Part shown: positions 38,330 to 45,839 of the stretch, one piece after another
Numbering within the stretch: the first letter of the stretch is position 1
How the letters are laid out: every line of letters starts with the position of its first letter
Assembly (NCBI GenBank): GCA_965372745.1
Contig: CBDVDM010000007.1
Span: 1-64,000, forward strand
Direction of reading: 5' to 3'
DNA from: VRUG01 sp965372745
GTDB lineage: Bacteria > Planctomycetota > Phycisphaerae > Sedimentisphaerales > Anaerobacaceae
Length of the DNA: 64,000 nt
Translations under genes and position numbers: made by a program
The notes under the pieces: generated by a model
The model's database searches: none
What the model saw: the letters and a program-made list of their open reading frames with translations, nothing else
Told to the model about the DNA's origin: nothing

Positions 38330-38478
38330 ACCGCCTTGGCGGAAAAGGCAACTGATTTTGGCTTGCATTTTTCGTTTTGCTTCCGCACCTCGTCCATGAG
38401 TTCCTGACTCTTTTTGAGCGTTTTTTCTGCCGATTTTGAAATCTTTTTCTTCAGGCATTTGCTGTCTTTTTTTTGCAA
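38293..38478 (-). CDS. Small Lys-rich open frame, doubtful
   Basis: Sixty-one codons starting at TTG, with no clear Shine-Dalgarno sequence. The predicted protein is Lys-rich helical (KKISKSAEKTLKKSQELMDEV) with three Cys and a hydrophobic-free C-terminus (AVYFDGKVDLICG) made by a duplicated DNA segment. Its first 20 codons are similar at DNA level to the end of the patatin gene and the DNA after it. It follows ubiB on the same strand. It may be a decayed or chimeric frame rather than a gene. Confidence 0.3.
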   Translation of the reverse strand: MQKKDSKCLKKKISKSAEKTLKKSQELMDEVRKQNEKCKPKSVAFSAKAVYFDGKVDLICG

Positions 38479-38506
38479 TACAAATTTACGATTATATTCT
38501 CCCCGG

Positions 38507-40201
38507 TTACATCTTCCCGTGGCGCATAATAGAAATCAATAACCAGAAACCCATAGCGCCTGCGGTCAGAAATCCAATGATGCCTATAATAGGAATCTCA
38601 TGCCACTTAGGCGGGATACCTGACAAAACAATAAGAGAAGAGCCAATTACCAACGAAGAAAGCACGATGCCATAAACAATACGGTTGCTGATGCAGTCGT
38701 GCGCTTTAAGCATTGGTTCCAGCCCTTTGTGTTCGAATTCTAAGTGGAGTTTCCCCTGCTTGATTTTGTTAATGATGCTCCTGGTATCAGTGGGAAGTTC
38801 CCGAAGTACGACCTCCCAATCCAAGCTTGTGGTATAAAGATTCTTTCGCAACTTGCGGATGCTTAATCTTTCGCTCAATAACTTCTCGACGAAAGGTTTC
38901 ATGTGTTCAATGATGTCGAACTCCGGCGACAATTTGCGTCCGTTGCCTTCCACCGTAATCAGTGCTTTGTCCATCAGGTAGAAAACAGGGGGCAGCTTCA
39001 AATTGTGGCGCATCAGCAATTGGATAAGCTGCATGAGCAGGCTGCCCATACGTATATCTTTGAGCGGTCGATACAGATGCTGCTCAACAAAATCTGCAAT
39101 ATCCGCTTCGAGACTTTCAATATTTTCAGCACTTTCGAGTTGTGACAGTCGAAGAAGTGAACGAGTTATCCGTTTGGTGTTGCGACGTACAATGCCCGCT
39201 ATCAGTTCCCCAAGGCGTTCCCTGTTACGCCCGGTTAAAGTTCCCGTCATACCGTAATCTAAGAGACAAATGACATTATCCGGAAGAACCAGTATGTTAC
39301 CGGGATGTGGGTCGGCGTGAAAAAAACCGTGTTCAAATATCTGTTTGAGAATTATATCAGCTTCGCGGTCTGCGATTAGTTCCAGATTAAGATTTGCATC
39401 GGCCAGGGCATCGAGGTTGGAAACCTTAATACCTTTCACAAATTCCATGGTCAGCACCTTATCCGTCGTCAGATGCCTATAAACCTTTGGGACATATATA
39501 GTGGTGTCCGACCGGAAGTTTCTTGCAAATCGTTCGATGTTTCCGGCTTCGATATCAAAATTCAACTCTCTTTTAATAGTGTGAGAAAACTCCTGAACGA
39601 TACCGACCGGGTCGAGCGTTTCCATTTTAGGGAAGTGCTTTTCTACCAGTTCGGCTAAATGGAACATGATTTCCAGATCCACCTCGATTGTTGCGTGTAT
39701 TCCTGGTCGCTGGACTTTTACCGCTGCCACTGTACCGTCCTGCAGAACAGCTCTGTGTACCTGGGAAATAGAGGCTGAAGCAACCGGTGTTTCGTCAAAT
39801 TCCTTGAAGAGGACTTCGAGAGAATCGCCGAGTTCAGTTTCGATAATCTTCCGAACCTGGCTTGCAGGGAAAGCTGGGACGGTATCCTGGAGTTTTTCAA
39901 ATTCCGCGCACGCTTCCGGCGGAACCATGTCGGGACGTGTGCTGGCTAACTGCCCTAATTTGATAAAGGATGGACCAAGTTCCTCCAGAACCATCCTGAA
40001 TCGTTGCCATCGTGTTAATGGAGTGAGCGGTGCCTCTGCTTTGTGCTTGGTGAAGAAACGTCTGCTTATTCCGAGTTGCCTGTATAGCCCCACTCTTGTT
40101 ACTAAATCACCCAGACCGTGCTTTAGTAATACTGACACAACCTGTCTGTACCGCTTAATGTGGCGGTATCCACGCTGAATGGAGCCTATTTTCAGAAGCA
40201 A
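38507..40201 (-). CDS. UbiB / ABC1 / AarF family atypical kinase
   Basis: Protein-kinase-like membrane-associated ATPase of 564 aa. The KxGQ motif is in FIKLGQLASTRPDMVP, the Ala-rich loop in PVASASISQVHRAVL, the VAIK-type Lys in VAVKVQRPG, the catalytic-loop HGFFHADPHPGNI and the metal-binding LLDYGMTGTL are all present. Two C-terminal hydrophobic helices (IVYGIVLSSLVIGSSLIVLSG and IGIIGFLTAGAMGFWLLI) anchor it. UbiB proteins support ubiquinone synthesis or lipid movement. No quinone genes are near. The start is a TTG with AAGGA about 10 bases upstream. The phasin-like gene precedes it by 15 bases. Confidence 0.88.
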   Translation of the reverse strand: MLLKIGSIQRGYRHIKRYRQVVSVLLKHGLGDLVTRVGLYRQLGISRRFFTKHKAEAPLTPLTRWQRFRMVLEELGPSFIKLGQLASTRPDMVPPEACAEFEKLQDTVPAFPASQVRKIIETELGDSLEVLFKEFDETPVASASISQVHRAVLQDGTVAAVKVQRPGIHATIEVDLEIMFHLAELVEKHFPKMETLDPVGIVQEFSHTIKRELNFDIEAGNIERFARNFRSDTTIYVPKVYRHLTTDKVLTMEFVKGIKVSNLDALADANLNLELIADREADIILKQIFEHGFFHADPHPGNILVLPDNVICLLDYGMTGTLTGRNRERLGELIAGIVRRNTKRITRSLLRLSQLESAENIESLEADIADFVEQHLYRPLKDIRMGSLLMQLIQLLMRHNLKLPPVFYLMDKALITVEGNGRKLSPEFDIIEHMKPFVEKLLSERLSIRKLRKNLYTTSLDWEVVLRELPTDTRSIINKIKQGKLHLEFEHKGLEPMLKAHDCISNRIVYGIVLSSLVIGSSLIVLSGIPPKWHEIPIIGIIGFLTAGAMGFWLLISIMRHGKM

Positions 40202-40216
40202 TGTACAGTTTCCTTG

Positions 40217-40513
40217 TTATTCTGTTTTCTTAGCTTCAAGTTTTTCAATGCGGGCGGCCAATTCATCAACATCTTTTTTTGATGCTACCTGAATCGTTTG
40301 AAGCGTCTGCTGCACCAGTTTCTCAACTTGCTTTTCGAGGTCTTCCTTGGCCTGTTTTGATTTTTTCAGCATATCATCAGCTATTTCACGACCTTCTTTT
40401 TCTGTCAACTTACCCTTTTCTACAAGTTCTTTGACATGCTCGTCGATTTTGTCTTTTGTCATCGCAGCCAGTCCCACACCAGCGAGAAACATTTTGTGAA
40501 TTGAATCCAACAT
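40217..40513 (-). CDS. Phasin-like / PHA-granule-type helical protein
   Basis: The 98-aa protein begins with a short hydrophobic turn (MFLAGVGLAAMTKDK), then long amphipathic helices (VKELVEKGKLTEKEGREIADDML, DLEKQVEKLVQQTLQTIQ) and a C-terminal leucine-zipper-like coil (VDELAARIEKLEAKK). This is the layout of the PhaF/PhaI-type phasin family (poly(3-hydroxyalkanoate) granule-associated and regulator proteins), often found in genomes without PHA synthase. It is cotranscribed with the UbiB-type kinase 15 bases downstream, a pairing I have seen elsewhere. Confidence 0.7.
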   Translation of the reverse strand: MLDSIHKMFLAGVGLAAMTKDKIDEHVKELVEKGKLTEKEGREIADDMLKKSKQAKEDLEKQVEKLVQQTLQTIQVASKKDVDELAARIEKLEAKKTE

Positions 40514-41025
40514 TACAAATTCCTTTCTAATATTTTATTCGATTAACTATATGCAGTTTTCTTAGTCATATAACGTTCAGCCCCAAACATTATTGCTTTA
40601 AGTGATAATAATTGCTCCCGTATGCAACCATACCACCATAATACCCCGGGTTTGAGAATTTTTAAAGGGTTTTTAGTTGTTGCTGTTTGTTGACGAGCGC
40701 AGAAAGTCGTGTTTTTCGTTTAAAAAACGCATTTTTAGTATTGATAAGGTGGATTTTTGGACAAAAATATAAAAATGGTTGCAATATAACGACAATACAT
40801 TATATTACCTGTTTTGGAAAAAGCTCTGTCGTACGGGGTAGAAAAAGTAGTTTTGAGTTTTCAGTGCTTGGTTTTTAGTTAGGGCTGGGAACTCATAGAA
40901 TTTGGGGCCGGCAGTATCACGGCGTGGCTGGCTCAAGCCTCCGATGGAGTCATGTTAGGCGTAATCGCCTCCGTGACAGATGCTGTTTACCTGTTTTTAG
41001 TTCCTTGTAGCTGGGTGTAGGATAT
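40514..41025. other. Intergenic region before tRNA-Gln, including a possible structured RNA
   Basis: The first 340 bases are AT-rich with no gene. Bases 40848-40880 carry a T/G-rich string that recurs at 45767. From 40881 base composition turns GC-rich, and 40917-40976 can fold into a closed multi-hairpin structure (see findings). Confidence 0.5.
40917..40976 (+). ncRNA. Candidate structured RNA, three hairpins in a closing stem
   Basis: TCACGG (40917-40922) pairs with CCGTGA (40971-40976). Inside lie GGC-TCAA-GCC (40930-40939), TCC-GAT-GGA (40940-40948) and AGGCG-TAAT-CGCCT (40957-40970). The stems are short, and only comparison can confirm them. It is 50 bases upstream of tRNA-Gln, and GC-rich within an AT-rich gap. 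It matches no riboswitch that I can name. Confidence 0.3.
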
Positions 41026-41097
41026 TACCCGGTGGTGTAATTGGTAACACAAGGGCTTTTGATGCCCTCATTCCAGGTTCAAGTCCTGGCCGGGTAA
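41026..41097 (+). tRNA. tRNA-Gln (UUG)
   Basis: The acceptor stem TACCCGG (41026-41032) pairs with CCGGGTA (41090-41096). The D arm is GTGT-AATTGGTA-ACAC. The anticodon stem AGGGC/GCCCT (41052-41056, 41064-41068) carries loop TTTTGAT with anticodon TTG at 41059-41061. The T arm CCAGG-TTCAAGT-CCTGG follows. The discriminator is A at 41097. CCA is not encoded. It pairs in function with glnS at the start of the window. Confidence 0.93.
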
Positions 41098-41139
41098 GTA
41101 TTATATTGATGATTTACTATTGAATATTGACCATTTGGC

Positions 41140-42102
41140 ATGGCAGAAAGAATAGCGATAATATTAGCTGCTGGTATCAGCAGCAGAATGAAAACCGAGA
41201 TACCGAAGGTTCTGCACGAGGTATGCGGTCGGCCTATGCTCGGCTATGTTCTGGATGCATGCAGGGCTGTTGGCGTAAGCAGGATATATGTGATAGTTGG
41301 CTATGGTAGCGAGCATGTTAAGCAGCGATTTACAGATAGTGACATTGAATGGGTTTTGCAGGAAGAGCAGAATGGGACGGCTCATGCGGTTTTGTGCTGT
41401 AAGGAGCTACTGAAAGATTTTGAAGGCGAGACGCTGGTTATTTGCGGCGACATGCCTTTGATAAGAGCGGAGGTCTTGCAGACGCTGATTGATAGGCACG
41501 AGAAAAACGGCTCTGTGATGACGCTGGCGACGGCTGTTCTTGATGACCCGACAGGTTACGGCAGGATTGAGAGAGACAGCGGCGGTAAGCTGTTGGGAAT
41601 TGTTGAGCATAAAGATTGCAGCGATGAGCAGTTGAAAATTAAAGAGGTCAATCCGAGCTATTATATATTTGATAATAAGATAATGTTTGAGACGCTTGAA
41701 AAAACAGGTAACGATAATGCCAAAAGTGAGTACTATATCACTGATTCGATATCGATACTGCTTGGTGAAGGTAAAAAAGTAGAGGCGGTGACGGCAGTGT
41801 CGCCGGCAGAAGCGATGGGAGTAAACAGCAGGGTTGATTTGAGCGAGATAGGAATGATTATGCAGGCGAGAATACAGGAGGAGTTAATGGGCAACGGCGT
41901 GACAATAGTTGACCCGGCTAATACCTGTATTTGTGCGGATGTTGAGATAGGAAAAGATACGGTTATTGAACCGTTTACATATATATGCCAGAATGTGAAG
42001 ATTGGAACGGGTTGTAAGGTTGGTCCGTTTGCGTATATAAAAGAGGGTGCTGTTTTAGAGGACGGTAGTGTGGCTGGGCCGGGGTACGGTACAGCGGTAT
42101 AG
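41140..42102 (+). CDS. glmU: UDP-N-acetylglucosamine pyrophosphorylase, short GlmU
   Basis: Uridyltransferase that makes UDP-GlcNAc. The Rossmann-like N-terminal domain is complete: IILAAGISSRMKTEIPKVLHEVCGRP, GTAHAVLCCKELL, ICGDMPLIRAEVL, DDPTGYGRIERD, NPSYYIFDN. The protein ends at 320 aa after about four hexapeptide turns (VEIGKDTVIEPFTYI, VKIGTGCKVGPFAYI). Bifunctional GlmU is about 450 aa, so the acetyltransferase active site and tail are missing, and a TAG ends it cleanly. GlcN-1-P acetylation must then be done elsewhere. It leads the block glmU-prs-rplY-pth. Confidence 0.88.
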   Translation: MAERIAIILAAGISSRMKTEIPKVLHEVCGRPMLGYVLDACRAVGVSRIYVIVGYGSEHVKQRFTDSDIEWVLQEEQNGTAHAVLCCKELLKDFEGETLVICGDMPLIRAEVLQTLIDRHEKNGSVMTLATAVLDDPTGYGRIERDSGGKLLGIVEHKDCSDEQLKIKEVNPSYYIFDNKIMFETLEKTGNDNAKSEYYITDSISILLGEGKKVEAVTAVSPAEAMGVNSRVDLSEIGMIMQARIQEELMGNGVTIVDPANTCICADVEIGKDTVIEPFTYICQNVKIGTGCKVGPFAYIKEGAVLEDGSVAGPGYGTAV

Positions 42103-42135
42103 TGACATGCAGGCAAGTGAAGGCGAGGTGAAAAA

Positions 42136-43089
42136 ATGTTTTTGAATGATAATTTAAAAATCTTTTCAGGAACAGGCAATCCGGAACTTTCGGAAGCTGT
42201 CTGTAAGTATCTGAAAATACCGGTCGGCGGAGCGAAAGTCGAAAAATTTCCTGATGGCGAGAAGGCTGTGAAGCTTGAAGACGATGTCAGAGGCAGGGAC
42301 TGCTTTGTGATACAGTCGACGTGTAATCCTGTTGATGAGAATCTCGTAGAGCTTTTGATTTACCTGGATTGTCTGAAAAGGGCAAGTGCCGAGAGGATAA
42401 CGGCGGTAATACCGTATTTTGGATATGCACGGCAGGACCGTAAAGACGAAGGACGTGTGCCGATTACCGCTAAGCTGGTAGCAAATCTGCTGACTAAGGC
42501 AGGTGCCGACAGGATATTAACGATTGATTTACATGCCCAGCAGCTTCAGGGCTTCTTCGATATACCGGTTGACCATCTAACCGGCGAGCTGGTATTGGGT
42601 AAATACTTTAAAGACAAAAAAATCAGGGACCTTACGATAGTGTCACCTGATGTCGGTAATATGAAGATAGCTGCCAAGTATGCAGACCATCTCGGAGGCG
42701 ATTTGGCGATAGTGCATAAGAAAAGAATTACCGGCAGCGAGGTGGAGGCCAATGAGATAATCGGTGAAGTTGAGGGTCGTAATATACTGATGTGTGATGA
42801 TATTATTGCGACGGCTGGTACGGTTTGTAGTGCTGCGAATTTAGTTAAGCAGCGTGGAGCGTTGAATGTATATGTCGGTGCGACGCATGGAGTCTTTGCC
42901 GGACCGGCTTTGGAGCGGTTGGAGCAGGCGACAATTGATGAGGTTATTGTGACAGATACTGTTCCGCTGACTGAAAGGAGCAAAGAGTTGGCAGTTATTA
43001 AGGTGTTAAGTGTTTCGTCGATGCTTGGTGAGGCGATAAAGAGGATTCACAGAAATGAATCGATAAGCAGTTTGTTTAATAATCTGTAA
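42136..43089 (+). CDS. prs: Ribose-phosphate pyrophosphokinase
   Basis: Makes PRPP from ribose-5-phosphate and ATP. Family motifs are FPDGEKAVKLEDDVRGRD, VIPYFGYARQDRK, DLHAQQLQGFFDIPVDHL, the flexible loop KKRITGSEVEANEI, the PRPP-binding MCDDIIATAGTVCSAANL and ATHGVFAGPALERL. Length (317 aa) is normal. The ATG has GAGGTG upstream. Confidence 0.96.
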   Translation: MFLNDNLKIFSGTGNPELSEAVCKYLKIPVGGAKVEKFPDGEKAVKLEDDVRGRDCFVIQSTCNPVDENLVELLIYLDCLKRASAERITAVIPYFGYARQDRKDEGRVPITAKLVANLLTKAGADRILTIDLHAQQLQGFFDIPVDHLTGELVLGKYFKDKKIRDLTIVSPDVGNMKIAAKYADHLGGDLAIVHKKRITGSEVEANEIIGEVEGRNILMCDDIIATAGTVCSAANLVKQRGALNVYVGATHGVFAGPALERLEQATIDEVIVTDTVPLTERSKELAVIKVLSVSSMLGEAIKRIHRNESISSLFNNL

Positions 43090-43131
43090 GTATAAAGTAG
43101 AATTAAAAGAGAATTAGAGGTTAAAAGTACT

Positions 43132-43788
43132 ATGGGAAAAACGTTGCTTTTAAAAGCTGAGGTGCGACAGGAGACAGGTTCGAAATCGGCAGAGAGATTA
43201 CGTAAACAAGGCAGGATACCTGCGATTGTTTACGGCCATAAGAAGGAGCCGATGGCGATAACGTTGAATGTGCATGATGTTACCGAGGGGCTGCATCACG
43301 GGCACCGCGTGGTTGACGTTCAGATGAGCGGCAGGAAAGAGACAATGATGTTCAAGGATTTGCAGTATGATTATCTCGGCAAAAATATCATACATGCAGA
43401 CCTGGTACGGGTGGATGTCACTGAAACGGTTTGTGTTACAGTTCCGATCGAGCTTAAAGGCACAGCGGCAGGAACTCACAACGGAGGGATTATCGAAGAA
43501 CATACAGACAGATTAGAAATTGAGTGCAGGGTAAACGATATTCCGGAGACGATTGTGGTTTCGGTAAAAGAAGTTGATGTCGGAGACAATCTTCATGCAG
43601 GCGACATTGAATTGCCGTCAGGGATTAAGCTGATAAGTACCCCGGATACATTGCTGGTGACATGTCATTTGGTTGCAGCGGCCAAGACCACCGAACAGAT
43701 GGAAGAAGAGATGCCTATAGCACCGAAGGTAATTGGCGAAGAAGAAGAGAAGGCAGAGGGTCAGCCGAGCGAAGGAGCGTCGGAATAA
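43132..43788 (+). CDS. rplY: 50S ribosomal protein L25, CTC type
   Basis: 5S-rRNA-binding protein with the longer TL5/CTC form (218 aa). The N-terminal L25 fold (EVRQETGSKSAERLRKQGRIPAIVYG) and the C-terminal beta domain (ETVCVTVPIELKGTAAGTHNGGI) are both present. An acidic tail (EMEEEMPIAPKVIGEEEEKAEG) ends the protein. pth follows about 30 bases later; prs-rplY-pth is a conserved order. Confidence 0.95.
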   Translation: MGKTLLLKAEVRQETGSKSAERLRKQGRIPAIVYGHKKEPMAITLNVHDVTEGLHHGHRVVDVQMSGRKETMMFKDLQYDYLGKNIIHADLVRVDVTETVCVTVPIELKGTAAGTHNGGIIEEHTDRLEIECRVNDIPETIVVSVKEVDVGDNLHAGDIELPSGIKLISTPDTLLVTCHLVAAAKTTEQMEEEMPIAPKVIGEEEEKAEGQPSEGASE

Positions 43789-43818
43789 TTTGACTTCGGT
43801 GAGTGGTAAGGAGACTGG

Positions 43819-44382
43819 ATGTCAGAAGTTAGATTGATAGCAGGGCTTGGCAACGTCGGTGATGAATATGTGAATACCCGACATAACATCGGGTTTGAAG
43901 TGATAGATTTGCTTGGCAGAACGCTTGGGATTGAGATTAAAAAGCGTAAGTTTGGCGGGCGTTTTGGTGAGGTGTTCTTTGAAGGTAAAAAGTTAATATT
44001 GCTGAAGCCTCAAAGGTTTATGAATCGCAGCGGGCAGGTAGTGGCGACGGTGCTTGGTTTTTATAAGCTCGAATTACCTGATTTATTGGTGGTAACCGAT
44101 GACATGGCACTGGAGCCTGGCACGATTCGTATGAGGCGCAAAGGCTCAGCGGGCGGACATAACGGCCTGGCGGATATTATTGAAAAACTTGGCAGCGAAG
44201 AATTTTGCAGACTGAGGGTCGGAATCGGCAAGGCTGAGCAGATGAATGACATTGATTATGTGCTTGGCAGAATAAGCGAGCAGCAAAGGCCGTTATTAGA
44301 CGGCGCTGTTGAAAAAGCAAAGGAAGCGGTTTTAAGCTGGGTTAATTCGGACGTGGACGAGACGATGAACCGGTTTAATTAA
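43819..44382 (+). CDS. pth: Peptidyl-tRNA hydrolase
   Basis: Releases peptide from peptidyl-tRNA. The catalytic His lies in YVNTRHNIGFEVIDLL, with IAGLGNVGDEYVNT before it. LLKPQRFMNRSGQVV, VVTDDMALEPG, RRKGSAGGHNGLADI and FCRLRVGIGK follow in order. Length (187 aa) is normal. AAGGAG is upstream of the ATG. Confidence 0.95.
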   Translation: MSEVRLIAGLGNVGDEYVNTRHNIGFEVIDLLGRTLGIEIKKRKFGGRFGEVFFEGKKLILLKPQRFMNRSGQVVATVLGFYKLELPDLLVVTDDMALEPGTIRMRRKGSAGGHNGLADIIEKLGSEEFCRLRVGIGKAEQMNDIDYVLGRISEQQRPLLDGAVEKAKEAVLSWVNSDVDETMNRFN

Positions 44383-44426
44383 AGTTAAAAGTTGAAATGT
44401 AGAAGTTATATCTGGAGGTAATAATT

Positions 44427-44963
44427 TTGGAAACAGTAACCATGAAATTATATGAAGGAATGTTTTTAGTTGATTCGGCTTTGGCGGCGGCGAACTGGGA
44501 AGATGTTCTCAACGGTATCCGGACGATACTCGATAAGGTCGATGCTGAAGTTATATCAATAAGGAAATGGAATGAATGTCGGCTGGCGTATGAGATTAAC
44601 CATAAGTCACGAGGGACATATATCCTCGTGTACTTCAGAGTTCAAGGCCCGAAGGTGGCAACGATAGAACGTGAGGTGAGTCTCTCAGAAAAAATAATGC
44701 GTGTGCTGATATTGAATGTAGAGCATATGAGTGAAGAGGATTTACAAAAAGCTACACCTGCCGAAGTGATGGAAAAAAGGCTTAGCACAGCGGAAGCTAA
44801 GATAACTGCGCCGGTGGTTGATTCGGCAGAAGAGCCGGTACCACAAGAGGCTAAAAAGATGGAAGTGACAAAAGAAGCAGCCTTACCTGCTTCGAGTGAA
44901 GAACAGTCGGAACCGGCGAATGATGAACAGCCGGAGAAAGAGGACGAGAAGAAGGAACAATAG
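44427..44963 (+). CDS. rpsF: 30S ribosomal protein S6 with a long acidic tail
   Basis: The S6 fold occupies the first ~100 residues (KLYEGMFLVDSALA, DAEVISIRKWNECRLAYEIN, RGTYILVYFRVQG, SLSEKIMRVLILNVE). A Glu/Pro/Lys-rich tail of about 75 residues, probably disordered, follows and brings it to 178 aa. The start is TTG at 44427: GGAGG lies 8 bases before it, whereas the next ATG (44442) is 23 bases away. rpsF-ssb-rpsR-rplI is the standard cluster. Confidence 0.93.
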   Translation: METVTMKLYEGMFLVDSALAAANWEDVLNGIRTILDKVDAEVISIRKWNECRLAYEINHKSRGTYILVYFRVQGPKVATIEREVSLSEKIMRVLILNVEHMSEEDLQKATPAEVMEKRLSTAEAKITAPVVDSAEEPVPQEAKKMEVTKEAALPASSEEQSEPANDEQPEKEDEKKEQ

Positions 44964-45017
44964 CTTTTTAGCCGCCATTGGGTTTATACGTAACCAGGGT
45001 GACAAGAAGGGATTATT

Positions 45018-45437
45018 ATGGCCAGTTTGAATAAAATATTTTTGATGGGTAACCTGACGCGAGACCCTCAGTTGTCATATCTGCCGAGCCAGACGCCGGT
45101 GGTGGAGTTTGGTTTGGCGGTGAATCGCCGGTGGACGGGCAGGGACGGTACGAAGAAAGAGGACACATGTTTTGTTGATTGCCGGGCGTTTGGTCCGACG
45201 GCAGAGACTATCAATAAATATATGAACAAGGGACGGCCAATATTCGTCGAAGGCAGATTAACCTTCGATAGCTGGACGGCACAGGACGGCAGCAAGAGAA
45301 GTAAGCACCGTATTACGGTTGAGAACTTTCAGTTTCTCGGCGGGCCTGGACAGGGAAACGCAGCGGACAAATCGCAGTCTGGTGAACAATCGCCGTCGGT
45401 GCCGCAACCGCCTGCAGAGGATGATATACCATTTTAA
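45018..45437 (+). CDS. ssb: Single-stranded DNA-binding protein
   Basis: OB-fold protein of 139 aa. Seen are NKIFLMGNLTRDPQL, PVVEFGLAVNRRWT, FVDCRAFGPTAETINKYMNKG, and FVEGRLTFDSWTAQDG. A Gly/Gln/Pro-rich linker leads to the acidic tail DDIPF that binds replication partners. It lies between rpsF and rpsR. Confidence 0.95.
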   Translation: MASLNKIFLMGNLTRDPQLSYLPSQTPVVEFGLAVNRRWTGRDGTKKEDTCFVDCRAFGPTAETINKYMNKGRPIFVEGRLTFDSWTAQDGSKRSKHRITVENFQFLGGPGQGNAADKSQSGEQSPSVPQPPAEDDIPF

Positions 45438-45441
45438 TTAG

Positions 45442-45457
45442 TCCCGATGTATCGGGA
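45442..45457. repeat. TCCCGA-N4-TCGGGA palindrome, copy 2
   Basis: Perfect 6-bp arms around TGTA, five bases after the ssb stop. The same arms around TTTG occur at 7693-7708 inside the end of another gene. Confidence 0.6.
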
Positions 45458-45502
45458 GTCGTTAGTGATTAGTGAATCGTAAAGGATAAAAGGTAGAAAG
45501 TT

Positions 45503-45763
45503 ATGGCCAAGAGAGAATTTAATAACAAAAGAACAAGAAGAACAGTGTTTTCAGGTGCACGGGAAGCGACACAATGCAGGTTCTGCAGGAACAGGATTGA
45601 CTATGTTGACTATAAGGATGTCGGTACGCTGCAAAAGCTTTTGACTAATCGTGGCAAGATATATTCTCGCAAGCGCAGCGGCAACTGTGCCGGCTGTCAG
45701 CGAAAGGCCAAAAAGGCAATCAAGCGTGCAAGATATATGGCGATGCTGCCGTATACAGCTTAG
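45503..45763 (+). CDS. rpsR: 30S ribosomal protein S18, zinc-binding type
   Basis: The 86-aa protein keeps two CxxC pairs (CRFCRNRIDYVDYKDVG and NCAGCQRKAKKAIKRARYM), so it is the zinc-ribbon (C+) form. Core motif LQKLLTNRGKIYSRKRSG is present. AGAAAG precedes the ATG. Confidence 0.95.
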   Translation: MAKREFNNKRTRRTVFSGAREATQCRFCRNRIDYVDYKDVGTLQKLLTNRGKIYSRKRSGNCAGCQRKAKKAIKRARYMAMLPYTA

Positions 45764-45839
45764 AGATAGTTTTGAGTTTTGAGTTTTTAGTGTTTGGTTG
45801 TGTACGTGAGATATTGGAGTTGAAGATTGGAGTGTTGAT

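Noticed and set aside
40687..40878. 63-codon plus-strand open frame after the phasin-like gene
   Set aside because: AT-rich, no ribosome site, and it runs through the T/G-rich repeated string.
40900..41020. Open frame reading AGSITAWLAQASDGVMLGV upstream of tRNA-Gln
   Set aside because: No start codon with a ribosome site and it ends at a TAG just before the tRNA. Kept only as the rival to the structured-RNA reading.
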